Made by a program: the position numbers and the translations under genes. The notes beneath the pieces are model-generated. The model had not been told where the DNA came from. It searched no databases and saw only the letters and a list, made by a program, of their open reading frames with translations. Shown here piece by piece: positions 22,657-31,026 of a DNA stretch of 64,000 nucleotides (positions are counted from its first letter, which is position 1; each line of letters opens with the position of its first letter). This DNA is from JAIBJN01 sp963784175. Lineage in GTDB: Bacteria > Actinomycetota > Thermoleophilia > Gaiellales > Gaiellaceae. Where the stretch lies: contig CAWAQJ010000012.1 of the NCBI GenBank assembly GCA_963784175.1, positions 124,001 through 188,000 on the forward strand, given 5' to 3'.

Positions 22657-24648
22657 ATGCTACGCAAGGTTTCGCTCGTCGCGGCGCTCGCCGCGGTGAT
22701 CACAGGGCTGCTCGCCGTCCCGGCACTCGGACACAACGGCGTGCAGCACGTTCCGCCGATCGATCGGATGCCCGTGGCGCAGCCCGAGATCGGGCTCGTC
22801 TACAAGGGCCTGAAGATCGCGCGCACCGGCCCATGCGTCGGCGCGTACAAGCTCGGCACGAGCAACCGCTGTACCCACGGGCCGGACGCCGCGCCCGAGG
22901 GAGTCAACGTCAAGGTCGACATCGACGCGATCCGCTTCTTCCCGTTCGCGCCGCTGCCGAAGGTGCAGTGCGACGGCGACGGGATCTCGGGCAAGCGCGT
23001 GCAGGTCATCTACGCACGCTCGTCCGACCAGCCGAACCGGTACGGCACCTATCTCAACTCGATCCGCGAGTGGGCGGCCGAGTCCGACGAGATCTATCGC
23101 GACAGCGCGGCCGAGACCGGTGGCGAGCGGCACATCCGCTTCGTCCACAACTCGAGCTGCGTGCTCACGGTCCCGCACGTGATCATGAGCCCGACCGGCG
23201 ACGACAGCTTCACCAACACGCAGGTCGAGCTGGCGGCGCAGGGCTTCAACCTCGCCACCCGCAAGTACATGATCTTCGTGGACGCCAACGTCTACTGCGG
23301 CATCGGGAACATCAAGAACGACGACTCGCCCGGCGCGGCCAACCTGAACAACGGCGGGCCGTCCTACGGGCGCACCGACGCGGGCTGCTGGGGCGGCACG
23401 ACTCCCGCGCACGAGCTCATGCACAACATCGGCGGCGTGCAGCTCTCGGCCCCGCATTCCTCCGGCGGCTGGCACTGCACGGACGAGTGGGACCTCGAGT
23501 GCTACTCCGACTCGCCCTTCTACCCGGCGATGACCTATCTCTGCTCCGACTCGAGCCACAACCGGCTCTTCGACTGCAACCACGACGACTACTACCGCGT
23601 CGGCTCGGTCGGCGGCTACCTGGCCACGCACTGGAACAGCGCCAACAGCCAGTACCTCGTCACGCCCAAGCAGCCCGTCTGGGGCTACGTCTGGGCCAAC
23701 GACGCGCTGGCGGCCAGCTACACGCCGAGCACGACCTACCAGCGGAACTCGACCGGCCAGCTGAACACGATCAACCGCATCGGGGTCGGCTACTACCAGG
23801 TCGTCTTCGAGAACCTCGGCATCTACTACGGCGGCACCGTCGACGTGACGGCGTACGGCGCCGGCTCCGAGAACTGCAAGGTGCAGAACTGGGGCCCGAC
23901 GCTCGCCGACCAGATCGTGTACGTCCGCTGCTTCGACGCAGCCGGCAACGCGGTGGACACGCAGTTCACCGCAGCCTTCACGCGCCCGATCTCGAGCTTC
24001 AAGTTCGGGTACGTCTGGGCGAACAACCCAGGCGCGGCCGCGTACACGCCGAGCACGACCTACCAGTTCAACTCGACCGGCGCGGCGAACTCGATCACGC
24101 GCTCGGGCGTCGGCACCTACCAGGTGACCCTCCCCGGCCTCGGCGGCCAGGGCGGGACGATCAAGGCCACGGCCTACGGCCCCGGCAACGAGGCGTGCCA
24201 CGTCTCCTCGTGGTCGTCCCTCGGCGCCAACGCGGTCGTCAACGTCCGCTGCCAGAACCCGGCGGGCGTGCCGGTGGACACGCTCTACACGCTCACCTAC
24301 CACGCCACGTTCGGCATGCTCGGAACGCTGACCGGCGGTCCGCGGGCCTACGTCTGGGCGAACCTGCAGTCCTCGCCCGCGTACGCGCCGAGTGCCACCT
24401 ACCGGTACAACTCGACCGGCGGCGTGAACACGATCACGCGCTCGGGCGTCGGCGTCTACCAGGTGACGCTGCCCGGCCTCGGCTCGGTCAGCGGCCATGC
24501 GCAGGTGACCGCGTACGGCACCGGCTCCACGCGCTGCAAGGTGCAGAGCTGGAACTCGAGCGGCGCGGCCAAGCTCGTCAACATCCGCTGCTTCGACACG
24601 GCGGGAGCAGCAGCCGACTCGCGCTACGTGCTCGACTTCGCGCACTAG
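22657..24648 (+). CDS. Secreted zinc-metalloprotease-like protein with three C-terminal repeats
   Basis: A 663-aa exported protein. MLRKVSLVAALAAVITGLLA followed by VPALG is a clear signal peptide. The catalytic-type motif is HELMHNIGG (His252, Glu253, His256). At the usual third-ligand position of HExxHxxGxxH there is Gln, with a His five residues further. Many cysteines (GCWGG, WHCTDEWDLECYS, YLCSDSS) suggest disulfides. Three repeats of about 100 aa begin near residues 344, 451 and 564, each with YVWAN, a YxxNSTG, a RxGVGxYxV and a CxV..W block. Substrate unknown. ATG 22624 is an alternative start. Confidence 0.85.
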   Translation: MLRKVSLVAALAAVITGLLAVPALGHNGVQHVPPIDRMPVAQPEIGLVYKGLKIARTGPCVGAYKLGTSNRCTHGPDAAPEGVNVKVDIDAIRFFPFAPLPKVQCDGDGISGKRVQVIYARSSDQPNRYGTYLNSIREWAAESDEIYRDSAAETGGERHIRFVHNSSCVLTVPHVIMSPTGDDSFTNTQVELAAQGFNLATRKYMIFVDANVYCGIGNIKNDDSPGAANLNNGGPSYGRTDAGCWGGTTPAHELMHNIGGVQLSAPHSSGGWHCTDEWDLECYSDSPFYPAMTYLCSDSSHNRLFDCNHDDYYRVGSVGGYLATHWNSANSQYLVTPKQPVWGYVWANDALAASYTPSTTYQRNSTGQLNTINRIGVGYYQVVFENLGIYYGGTVDVTAYGAGSENCKVQNWGPTLADQIVYVRCFDAAGNAVDTQFTAAFTRPISSFKFGYVWANNPGAAAYTPSTTYQFNSTGAANSITRSGVGTYQVTLPGLGGQGGTIKATAYGPGNEACHVSSWSSLGANAVVNVRCQNPAGVPVDTLYTLTYHATFGMLGTLTGGPRAYVWANLQSSPAYAPSATYRYNSTGGVNTITRSGVGVYQVTLPGLGSVSGHAQVTAYGTGSTRCKVQSWNSSGAAKLVNIRCFDTAGAAADSRYVLDFAH

Positions 24649-24670
24649 CCGAGCGGAATATCACCGACCT

Positions 24671-24694
24671 GAGGGCCCGGTCCGCCGGGCCCTC
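24671..24694. terminator. Bidirectional terminator hairpin between convergent genes
   Basis: Perfect 10-bp stem GAGGGCCCGG/CCGGGCCCTC with a 4-nt loop, placed between the stops of the protease gene and the ferredoxin-NADP reductase gene. On the plus strand it is followed by GAACCGTTAAT. Confidence 0.75.
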
Positions 24695-24700
24695 GAACCG

Positions 24701-25711
24701 TTAATCGGTCGAGTACTTGGGCTGGACCTTCTCGCCGCGGATCTTCGCGATCGCCTGGTTGGCGGCGATCGCCGCCTCGCCGAAGCCGACCGAGATCAGT
24801 GTGATCTTGCCCTCGTAGCCCGCCACGTCGCCGGCCGCATAAACGCTCGGAAGAGACGTCTCCATCGACGAGGGCTCGACGAGGATCTGCCGCTTGCCGT
24901 GAAAGTCGAGGCCCCAGTCGGCGATCGAGCCGAGATGGGAGTGGAAGCCGAGGAGCGTGATGAGCGCGTCGCACTCGACCTCGAAGGTCTCGCCGGTCGT
25001 CGTGTTCTCGAGCGTCACGGCCTGGATGGAGCCGTCGCCGCGAACGCCGCGCACCTCCGCGGGGTTGCAGATGCGGACGTTGCCCTGCTCCTCGAGCTCC
25101 CGCGCCTCCTTCACCGACGTCTCCAGCGCGCGGAAGCGGTCGCGGCGGTGGACGAGGGTGATCGGCTTGTTCGCCGTGTCCTGGAGGCCGAGCGTCCAGT
25201 CGAGGGCGGAGTCGCCGCCGCCGACGATCACGCAGGTCTTGTCGCGGAAGACCTCCTTGCGCCTGACGAAGTAGTGGAGGCCCTTGCCCTCCCAGGAGTC
25301 GATGTCGTCGATCTCCAGCTTGCGGGGCTCGAAGGCGCCGTGCCCGGCCGTGACGATCAGGACCCGCGTCGGGAACGACTCGCCCTGGTGCGTGGTGAGG
25401 ACGAGGATCTCCTCGCCGTTGGCGCCGACCCGCTGGAGGTCCTTGACCTCCTGGCCGAGGTGCACGTCGGCCCCGAACTGGAGGCCTTGCTCGACACAGA
25501 GGTCGACGAGCGCCTGGCCCTGGATCTTCGGGTGCCCGGCGACGTCGTAGACGTGCTTCTCGGGATAGACGGCCGCGACCTGGCCGCCGAGCTGGCCCAG
25601 GCTCTCGACGATCCGCACCGAGCCGTCGCGGTGCCCGGCGTAGTAGGCAGCAGCGAGACCCACCGGCCCGCCGCCGATGATCGTGATGTCGACGACCTGG
25701 TGCTCGCTCAC
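24701..25711 (-). CDS. Ferredoxin--NADP reductase, thioredoxin-reductase-like type
   Basis: FAD enzyme passing electrons between NADPH and ferredoxin. The FAD loop is IIGGGPVGLAAAYYAG near residue 10, the NADP loop VIVGGGDSALDWTL near residue 164, and the C-terminal FAD motif VYAAGDVAGYEGK. The redox CxxC of thioredoxin reductase is absent, which with the overall pattern (YVYPEKHVYDVAG-like AVYPEKHVYDVAGHPKI) points to the YumC-type FNR. 336 aa. TAACCT lies 9 nt before the GTG start. Its likely role is to supply reduced ferredoxin for Fe-S or radical-SAM enzymes, here ErpA and LipA being near. Confidence 0.92.
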   Translation of the reverse strand: MSEHQVVDITIIGGGPVGLAAAYYAGHRDGSVRIVESLGQLGGQVAAVYPEKHVYDVAGHPKIQGQALVDLCVEQGLQFGADVHLGQEVKDLQRVGANGEEILVLTTHQGESFPTRVLIVTAGHGAFEPRKLEIDDIDSWEGKGLHYFVRRKEVFRDKTCVIVGGGDSALDWTLGLQDTANKPITLVHRRDRFRALETSVKEARELEEQGNVRICNPAEVRGVRGDGSIQAVTLENTTTGETFEVECDALITLLGFHSHLGSIADWGLDFHGKRQILVEPSSMETSLPSVYAAGDVAGYEGKITLISVGFGEAAIAANQAIAKIRGEKVQPKYSTD

Positions 25712-25744
25712 GCCGCCCCTAGGTTACCCGGGACGATCGCAGCG

Positions 25745-26140
25745 CTAGTGACTGCAGCCGGCGCCACAAGCGCCGCCGGCGTGGGACTCCACGGGCTCTG
25801 CGCCCGCCTCGTCCTTGGCCTGGAAGGAAGAGCCGCATCCACAGGCCGCCTGCACGTTCGGGTTGTTGATGGCGAAGCCCGCGCCCATGAGCGCGTCGAC
25901 GAAATCGATCTCGGAGCCGGTCAGATATGGGGCGCTGTACGGATCGACCACGACCTTGACGCCGTGCATCTCGATCTCGTTGTCCCCGTCCTGCGGCCCG
26001 CGGTCGAAGCCCAGCGCGTACTGGAAGCCCGAGCATCCTCCGCCCTGAACGGCGATCCTGAGGACGCTGATCTCGCCCTCCGGCTCCTCCGCCATGAGCT
26101 CCTTGATCTTCGACGCAGCCTTCTCGGTGACGGTCACCAT
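25745..26140 (-). CDS. erpA: Iron-sulfur cluster insertion/A-type carrier protein ErpA
   Basis: A HesB/IscA-family protein that delivers Fe-S clusters to apoenzymes. The three conserved cysteines are in GGGCSGFQY and CGCGSSF. 131 aa; an extra tail ends HAGGACGAGCSH with two more cysteines. ATG at 26140 has a GAGAAGG Shine-Dalgarno and TACACT 10 nt upstream. It is divergent from nuo, whose Fe-S subunits would be natural clients; that link is inference from position. Confidence 0.92.
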   Translation of the reverse strand: MVTVTEKAASKIKELMAEEPEGEISVLRIAVQGGGCSGFQYALGFDRGPQDGDNEIEMHGVKVVVDPYSAPYLTGSEIDFVDALMGAGFAINNPNVQAACGCGSSFQAKDEAGAEPVESHAGGACGAGCSH

Positions 26141-26250
26141 GCCTTCTCGGAGTGTAGCAACGGCCCCGACGGTCTCAATGGCCTTACTTTGTAACAGTTG
26201 AATTATCGGGCTACGCCTGGCTCAGAGCCGCTTTTCGACCATCCGCGCAG

Positions 26251-26271
26251 ACCGCTTGTGAGCGGTAGGAT
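26251..26271 (+). promoter_or_regulatory. nuo operon -10 box with an overlapping palindrome
   Basis: TAGGAT (26266-26271) is 7 nt from GTG 26279. A perfect palindrome ACCGCT-TGTG-AGCGGT (26251-26266) abuts and shares one base with the -10. A protein bound there would block transcription of nuo; the regulator is not known. Confidence 0.5.
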
Positions 26272-26278
26272 GCCAAAC

Positions 26279-26665
26279 GTGCAGGGCGTCCCATTCGCCG
26301 CGCTCGACGACTGGTTCCCCTTCCTCGTCTACGCCCTCTTCGCCGCGGCGATTCCGGCGTCGATGCTGGTGATGTCGTTCGCCTTCTCGACGCGCCGGAA
26401 AGACCGCGCGCCGAAGGCGCAGCTGATGCCGTTCGAGTCGGGCGTCTCGACCGGGCCGCCCAAGCAGCAGCGCTTCACGGTGAGCTTCTACCTGACGGCG
26501 ATGCTCTTCATCGTCTTCGACATCGAGATCGTCTTCCTCTACCCGGTGGCGATCGTCCTCGACGCGGTCGGGCCGTTCGCACTGGCGGAGTTCGGCTTCT
26601 TCATCGGGATCCTTGCCATCGCCTACGTCTACGTGTGGAAGCGAGGTGCGCTCGAATGGCGGTGA
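26279..26665 (+). CDS. nuoA: NADH-quinone oxidoreductase subunit A
   Basis: Membrane subunit of complex I at the peripheral/membrane-arm junction. It has three helices and the conserved loop APKAQLMPFESGVSTGPPKQ (PFESG core), then RFTVSFYLTAMLFIVFDIEI-type sequence (FDIEIVFLYP). 128 aa from GTG 26279. ATG 26270 is in frame and possible, but it lies between the -10 box and the leaderless start. Ten bases overlap nuoB. Confidence 0.95.
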   Translation: MQGVPFAALDDWFPFLVYALFAAAIPASMLVMSFAFSTRRKDRAPKAQLMPFESGVSTGPPKQQRFTVSFYLTAMLFIVFDIEIVFLYPVAIVLDAVGPFALAEFGFFIGILAIAYVYVWKRGALEWR

Positions 26666-27243
26666 GGAAGAAGCGTCTGGCCGACTACGGGCTCCAGTCG
26701 GAGCGCACGCTCATGCGCGCGAAGGGGCCGAGCGTCTTCGAGAAGGAGCTGGGCGCCGACGAGATCGAGGACCGCCTCATGCTCACGACCGTCAAGAAGG
26801 CCGTCGCCTGGGCGCAGGGCTACTCGATCTGGCCCGACACCTTCGGGCTCGCCTGCTGCGCCATCGAGATGATGTCGATCGTCTCCTCGCGCTACGACGT
26901 CGCCCGCTTCGGCGCCGAGGTCTTCCGCTCGTCACCGCGCCAGGCAGACCTGCTGATCGTCTCCGGCCGCGTCGCGCACAAGATGACCGCGCCTCTGCGG
27001 GAGGTCTACGACCAGATGCTCCAGCCGAAGTGGGTCATCGCCATGGGCGCATGCTCCAGCTCCGGCGGCATGTTCAACAACTACGCGATCCTCCAGGGCG
27101 TCGACAAGATCGTTGCCGTCGACGTCCACGTGCCCGGCTGCCCGCCCCGGCCGGAGGCGCTGCTCGAGGGGATCGTGCGGCTCCAGGAGAAGATCCAGGC
27201 CGGCGTCCCGCCCGCCTACGAGATCCGGGGAGCCGGCGAGTGA
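26656..27243 (+). CDS. nuoB: NADH-quinone oxidoreductase subunit B
   Basis: Carries cluster N2, the last Fe-S centre before quinone. The four ligands are the adjacent pair in FGLACCAIEMM, the Cys in MGACSSSGGMF and that in VPGCPPRPEALL. 195 aa. ATG at 26656 overlaps the nuoA stop; the upstream extension in the same frame is nuoA sequence. The stop overlaps the nuoC GTG. Confidence 0.97.
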   Translation: MAVRKKRLADYGLQSERTLMRAKGPSVFEKELGADEIEDRLMLTTVKKAVAWAQGYSIWPDTFGLACCAIEMMSIVSSRYDVARFGAEVFRSSPRQADLLIVSGRVAHKMTAPLREVYDQMLQPKWVIAMGACSSSGGMFNNYAILQGVDKIVAVDVHVPGCPPRPEALLEGIVRLQEKIQAGVPPAYEIRGAGE

Positions 27244-27797
27244 CGCGCTTCGAGGCCGTTCCCGGGCTCGTCGAGGAGCGCGAGGAGCACGGCGAGACGA
27301 CCGTCGTCGTCGAGCGCGAGCGCCTCCGCGAAGCCGCGCTCTGGCTGCGTGACGAGGCCGGCTTCAACTTCCTCTCGGACGTCGCCGCCTCCGACTACCT
27401 CGGCTGGGACCGCCCGCGGGTCGCCGGCTACTGGGGGAACACCGCCGGGCGCGACATCAACCAGCCCGGCTCGTGGGGACTGCCCGCGCAGCCCGAGCCG
27501 AAGCCGCGCCGCTTCTCGGTCTCCTACCACCTGCTGCACGTCGAGTCCGGCGCTTCCGAGGCGTCCAGGCTTCGCCTCCAGGTCTGGTGCGAGGACGGCG
27601 AGCCGGTGCCGAGCCTCGTCTCCGTGTGGCCGACCGCCGACTGGCACGAGCGGGAGGCCTGGGACATGATGGGCATCCACTTCGAGGACCACCCGAACCT
27701 CGTCCGCATCCTCATGGAGGACGACTGGGACGGGCATCCGCTCCGCAAGGACTATCCGCTCGGCGGCGAGCCGGTGCGGTTCTCCGGCGAGGAATGA
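27240..27797 (+). CDS. nuoC: NADH-quinone oxidoreductase subunit C
   Basis: 30-kDa peripheral subunit. The C-terminal signature is intact: ADWHEREAWDMMGIHFEDHP followed by LVRILMEDDWDGHPLRKDYP. The central part has an unusual insertion (VAGYWGNTAGRDINQPGSWG) compared with standard NuoC. 185 aa. GTG at 27240 overlaps the nuoB stop (GTGA) and the gene overlaps nuoD (ATGA). Confidence 0.95.
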   Translation: MTRFEAVPGLVEEREEHGETTVVVERERLREAALWLRDEAGFNFLSDVAASDYLGWDRPRVAGYWGNTAGRDINQPGSWGLPAQPEPKPRRFSVSYHLLHVESGASEASRLRLQVWCEDGEPVPSLVSVWPTADWHEREAWDMMGIHFEDHPNLVRILMEDDWDGHPLRKDYPLGGEPVRFSGEE

Positions 27798-29072
27798 GCG
27801 AGCCGACCATGGCCGTCGCCCAGTCGAAGCCCCCGATCTACGAGGGCACACGCATTCCCTCGCCCATCCCGACCGTGCTCCAGGTCGACCCGGCGCTGCG
27901 CGAGGAGGACGACATCCTCGAGGTCAACTTCGGGCCGAACCACCCATCCACGCACGGGGTGCTCCGCCTGGTCGTGGAGCTGAACGGCGAGCGCGTCGTC
28001 GGCCTCAAGGCCGTCGTCGGCTACCTCCACACCGGCTTCGAGAAGAACATGGAGCACAAGACGTGGTGGAAGGCGATCACGTACCCGGAACGGATCGACT
28101 ACGTCTCCTTCCAGAACAACGAGCTCGTCTTCGTCCTGGCCATCGAGAAGCTGCTCGCCATCGAGCCGCCGCCGAAGGCGCAGTGGATGCGGATGCTGCT
28201 CTGCGAGCTCAACCGGATCCACTCGCACCTCGTGTGGCTCGGCACCTCGGCGCTCGAGCTAGGGGCGATCTCGATGTTCTGGTACTGCTTCCGCGAGCGG
28301 GACGCGATCCTCGATCTCTTCGAGCTGGCCACCGGCGCCCGCATGCACACGCGCTACTTCCAGGCCGGCGGGCTGGCCGAGGACATCCCGGTGGGCTTCT
28401 ACGACGAGTGCCGCTCGTTCGCCGACACGATGATGAAGCGCGTCGACGAGTACGAAGCGCTCCTCTCCGGCCAGGCGATCTGGCTCGAGCGCACGAAGGG
28501 CATCGGGCTCCTCTCCGCCGCGGACGCGATCGCCATGGGCCAGTCCGGCCCCGTGCTGCGCGCCTCCGGAGTCGACTGGGACCTGCGGAAGGTGCAGCCG
28601 TACCTCGCCTACGACCAGGTCGACTTCGACGTGCCCGTCTACCCGAACGGTGACGTCTTCGACCGGTACAAGGTGCACATGGACGAGATGCGCCAGTCGA
28701 CGCGCATCGTCCAGCAGGCGCTCGACGGGATGCCCGACGGCGCCTGGATCGTCGACGACCGCAAGGTCGTGCTGCCGCCGCGGCACGAGCTGCACACGTC
28801 GATGGAAAGCCTCATCCACCATTTCAAGCTCGTGACCGAGGGCTACCGCGTGCCCGAGGGCGAGGTCTACGTCACGGTCGAGTCGCCGCGCGGCGAGCTC
28901 GGCTGCTACGTCGTCTCCGACGGGGGCTCGAAGCCCTGGCGGGTGAAGTTCCGAGCGCCGTCGTTGCGTCGCGCTGGAGGCGACAGCGACGTGCATGAGC
29001 GACGCGCTGATCGCTGACCTGATCGCCATCGTCGGCTCGCTCGACACGGTCATGGGAGAGGTGGACCGCTAA
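27794..29072 (+). CDS. nuoD: NADH-quinone oxidoreductase subunit D, frameshifted near the 3' end
   Basis: 49-kDa subunit forming the quinone pocket with NuoB. NFGPNHPSTHGVLRLVVELN, GYLHTGFEK and the central ELNRIHSHLVWLGT are normal. As read, the frame stops at 29015-29017 after KFRAPSLRRAGGD. Omitting one base at about 28966 restores KFRAPSFVALEATATCMSDA and the universal ending GSLDTVMGEVDR, stop 29070-29072. The lost C-terminus is among the most conserved parts of the protein and lies by the quinone site. A sequencing insertion is the likeliest explanation. Confidence 0.9.
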
Positions 29073-29100
29073 TGGCGGTCGCTCGCCTCCGGCTCGCTCG

Positions 29101-29168
29101 CGTGGGGGAAACCATGTTTCCCCACGGCCCCTTCTTTGATCAGTGAAGGAACCTCCCGGTTCCCTCAC
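29101..29168 (+). terminator. Two hairpins in the nuoD-nuoE gap
   Basis: Hairpin 1 (29101-29126) has 11 bp with one bulged G and a 3-nt loop and is followed by GCCCCTTCTTTG. Hairpin 2 (29143-29168) has 11 positions with one A-C mismatch and a 4-nt loop. This is the only sizeable gap in an otherwise overlapping operon. An internal attenuator or an mRNA processing site is possible. Confidence 0.5.
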
Positions 29169-29201
29169 ACACCCTCCCCACCATCAGCCGGAGACCGACT
29201 G

Positions 29202-29678
29202 ATGGCCAAGGCGACCCTCTACGACCGCATCCGCACGGTCGCGTCCGAGTACCCGGAGACCCGCTCCGCGGTGCTTCCGGCACTGCGTCTCGCGCAGGCG
29301 GAGCACGGCGGCTGGCTGCCACCCGAGGCCTTCCGCGAGGTCGCCGAGGCGCTCGAGCTGACGCCGGCGTACTGCCACGCGGTCGCGAGCTTCTACGACA
29401 TGTTCCACCTGGAGCCCGTCGGGAAGCACATGGTCGAGGTCTGCACGAACATCTCCTGCGCGCTCGTCGGCGCCCAGCAGGTCGTCGAGGCCTTCGAGCA
29501 CGAGCTGGGCGTCGAGGCCGGCGGGACGACTCCCGACGGCGAGGTGACGCTGCGCACGGTCGAGTGCTACGGCGGCTGCGGCTGGGGCACGGTCGTCTCG
29601 GTCGACCACCGCTACCGCGAGCCGGTCCGCCCCGAGGACGTGCCCGGCATCGTCAGGGAGCTGCGCGATGCCGATTAG
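29202..29678 (+). CDS. nuoE: NADH-quinone oxidoreductase subunit E
   Basis: 24-kDa [2Fe-2S] subunit of the NADH-dehydrogenase module. Cluster ligands are the pair in VCTNISCAL and the pair in VECYGGCGWG. 158 aa. ATG at 29202 with GGAGA upstream is preferred over the longer reading from 29136, which would start within hairpin 2. It overlaps nuoF by 11 nt. Confidence 0.95.
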   Translation: MAKATLYDRIRTVASEYPETRSAVLPALRLAQAEHGGWLPPEAFREVAEALELTPAYCHAVASFYDMFHLEPVGKHMVEVCTNISCALVGAQQVVEAFEHELGVEAGGTTPDGEVTLRTVECYGGCGWGTVVSVDHRYREPVRPEDVPGIVRELRDAD

Positions 29679-31026
29679 GGAGCTCCTGCTCAAGGACGCG
29701 GACGCGCGCGACCTGACGAAGCGCGAGGAGTACGAGGCCGTCGGCGGCTACAAGTCGCTCCGCAAGGCGCTCGGCATGGAGCGCCAGGCGGTGCTCGACG
29801 AGCTGCTCGCCGCGAACGTGCGCGGCCGCGGCGGCGCGGGCTTCCCGATGGGCCGCAAGGCGAGCTTCCTGCCCAAGCCCGAGGACACGCCCAAGCCGAT
29901 CTACCTCGTCGTCAACGCCGACGAGTCCGAGCCCGGCACCTTCAAGGACCGCGAGATCATGCTGCGCGTCCCGCACCTCTTCATCGAGGGCGTGATCGCT
30001 GCGGCCTACACGATCGGCGCGGCCACCGCCTTCATCTACGTGCGCGGCGAGTACCTGACCGAGTTCGAGGTCCTGAAGGCTGCACTCGAAGAGGCGCGGG
30101 AGGCCGGCTACGTCGGCAAGGACGTCCTCGGCTCGGGCTTCGACCTCACCATCGTCGTGCACCGCGGCGCCGGCGCCTACATCTGCGGAGAGGAGACCGG
30201 CCTGCTCGAGTCGCTCGAGGGCAAGCGCGGCCAGCCGCGGACGAAGCCGCCGTTCCCGGCGATCTCCGGCCTCTACGCCTCGCCGACGCTGATCAACAAC
30301 GTCGAGACGCTGGCCACGGTGCCCAAGATCCTCGAGATGGGCGGCAAGAAGTACGCCCGGCTCGGCGTCGAGAACTCGGCCGGCACGCGAGTCTTCTCGC
30401 TCTCGGGCAACGTCGCGCGCGGAGGCAACTTCGAGCTCGAGCTCGGGACGACGCTCCGCGAGCTCGTCTACGAAATCGGCGGGGGCATCCCGGACGGCCG
30501 CGAGCTGAAGGCGATCATCCCGGGCGGCTCGTCCGTTCCCGTGCTCAATGCCTCCGAGGTCGACACGCCGCTCGACTTCGACTCGATGGCCAAGGCCGGA
30601 TCGATGCTCGGCTCCGGCGCGGTCATCGTCATCGACGACCGCTGCTGCATGGTGCAGCTCGGCCTGCGGGTTGCGCAGTTCTACATGCACGAGTCGTGCG
30701 GGAAGTGCACGCCGTGCCGCGAGGGGACGCGCTGGATGGTGCAGCTCCTGCGCAAGATCGAGGACGGAGAGGCGACGCAGGGCGAGCTCGACGTGCTCCT
30801 CGACGTCTGCGACCGGATCCTCGGCAACTGCCTTTGCCCGCTCGGCGACGCGGCCGCCATGCCCGTCGCCAGCTACGTGGCCAAGTTCCGTGAGGAGTTC
30901 CAGCGCCACATCGACGAGGGCGCCTGCCCCTTCGGCGGCGAGTCCTCGCTCCAGGACGTGCTCGCACCCGTCGACCAGCACCACGCGCACCTGCGCGGCC
31001 AGATCGAGGTCCCCACGCACGCATGA
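29668..31026 (+). CDS. nuoF: NADH-quinone oxidoreductase subunit F
   Basis: 51-kDa subunit binding NADH, FMN and cluster N3. The NADH/FMN loops RGRGGAGFPMGRKASFLPK and NADESEPGTFKDREIM, the GAGAYICGEETGLLESLEG segment and the 4Fe-4S motif ESCGKCTPCREGTRWM with a later Cys in LGNCLCPLGDAA are all present. 452 aa. Start and stop overlap nuoE and nuoG. Confidence 0.98.
   Translation: MPIRELLLKDADARDLTKREEYEAVGGYKSLRKALGMERQAVLDELLAANVRGRGGAGFPMGRKASFLPKPEDTPKPIYLVVNADESEPGTFKDREIMLRVPHLFIEGVIAAAYTIGAATAFIYVRGEYLTEFEVLKAALEEAREAGYVGKDVLGSGFDLTIVVHRGAGAYICGEETGLLESLEGKRGQPRTKPPFPAISGLYASPTLINNVETLATVPKILEMGGKKYARLGVENSAGTRVFSLSGNVARGGNFELELGTTLRELVYEIGGGIPDGRELKAIIPGGSSVPVLNASEVDTPLDFDSMAKAGSMLGSGAVIVIDDRCCMVQLGLRVAQFYMHESCGKCTPCREGTRWMVQLLRKIEDGEATQGELDVLLDVCDRILGNCLCPLGDAAAMPVASYVAKFREEFQRHIDEGACPFGGESSLQDVLAPVDQHHAHLRGQIEVPTHA

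Noticed and set aside
22660..24645. Minus-strand open frame opposite the whole metalloprotease gene
   Set aside because: Its internal repetition merely mirrors the plus-strand protein repeats; it has no start signal or homology.
28950..29020. Programmed ribosomal frameshifting in nuoD
   Set aside because: No slippery heptamer or downstream pseudoknot is evident, and four similar breaks occur in unrelated genes. Sequence error is simpler.
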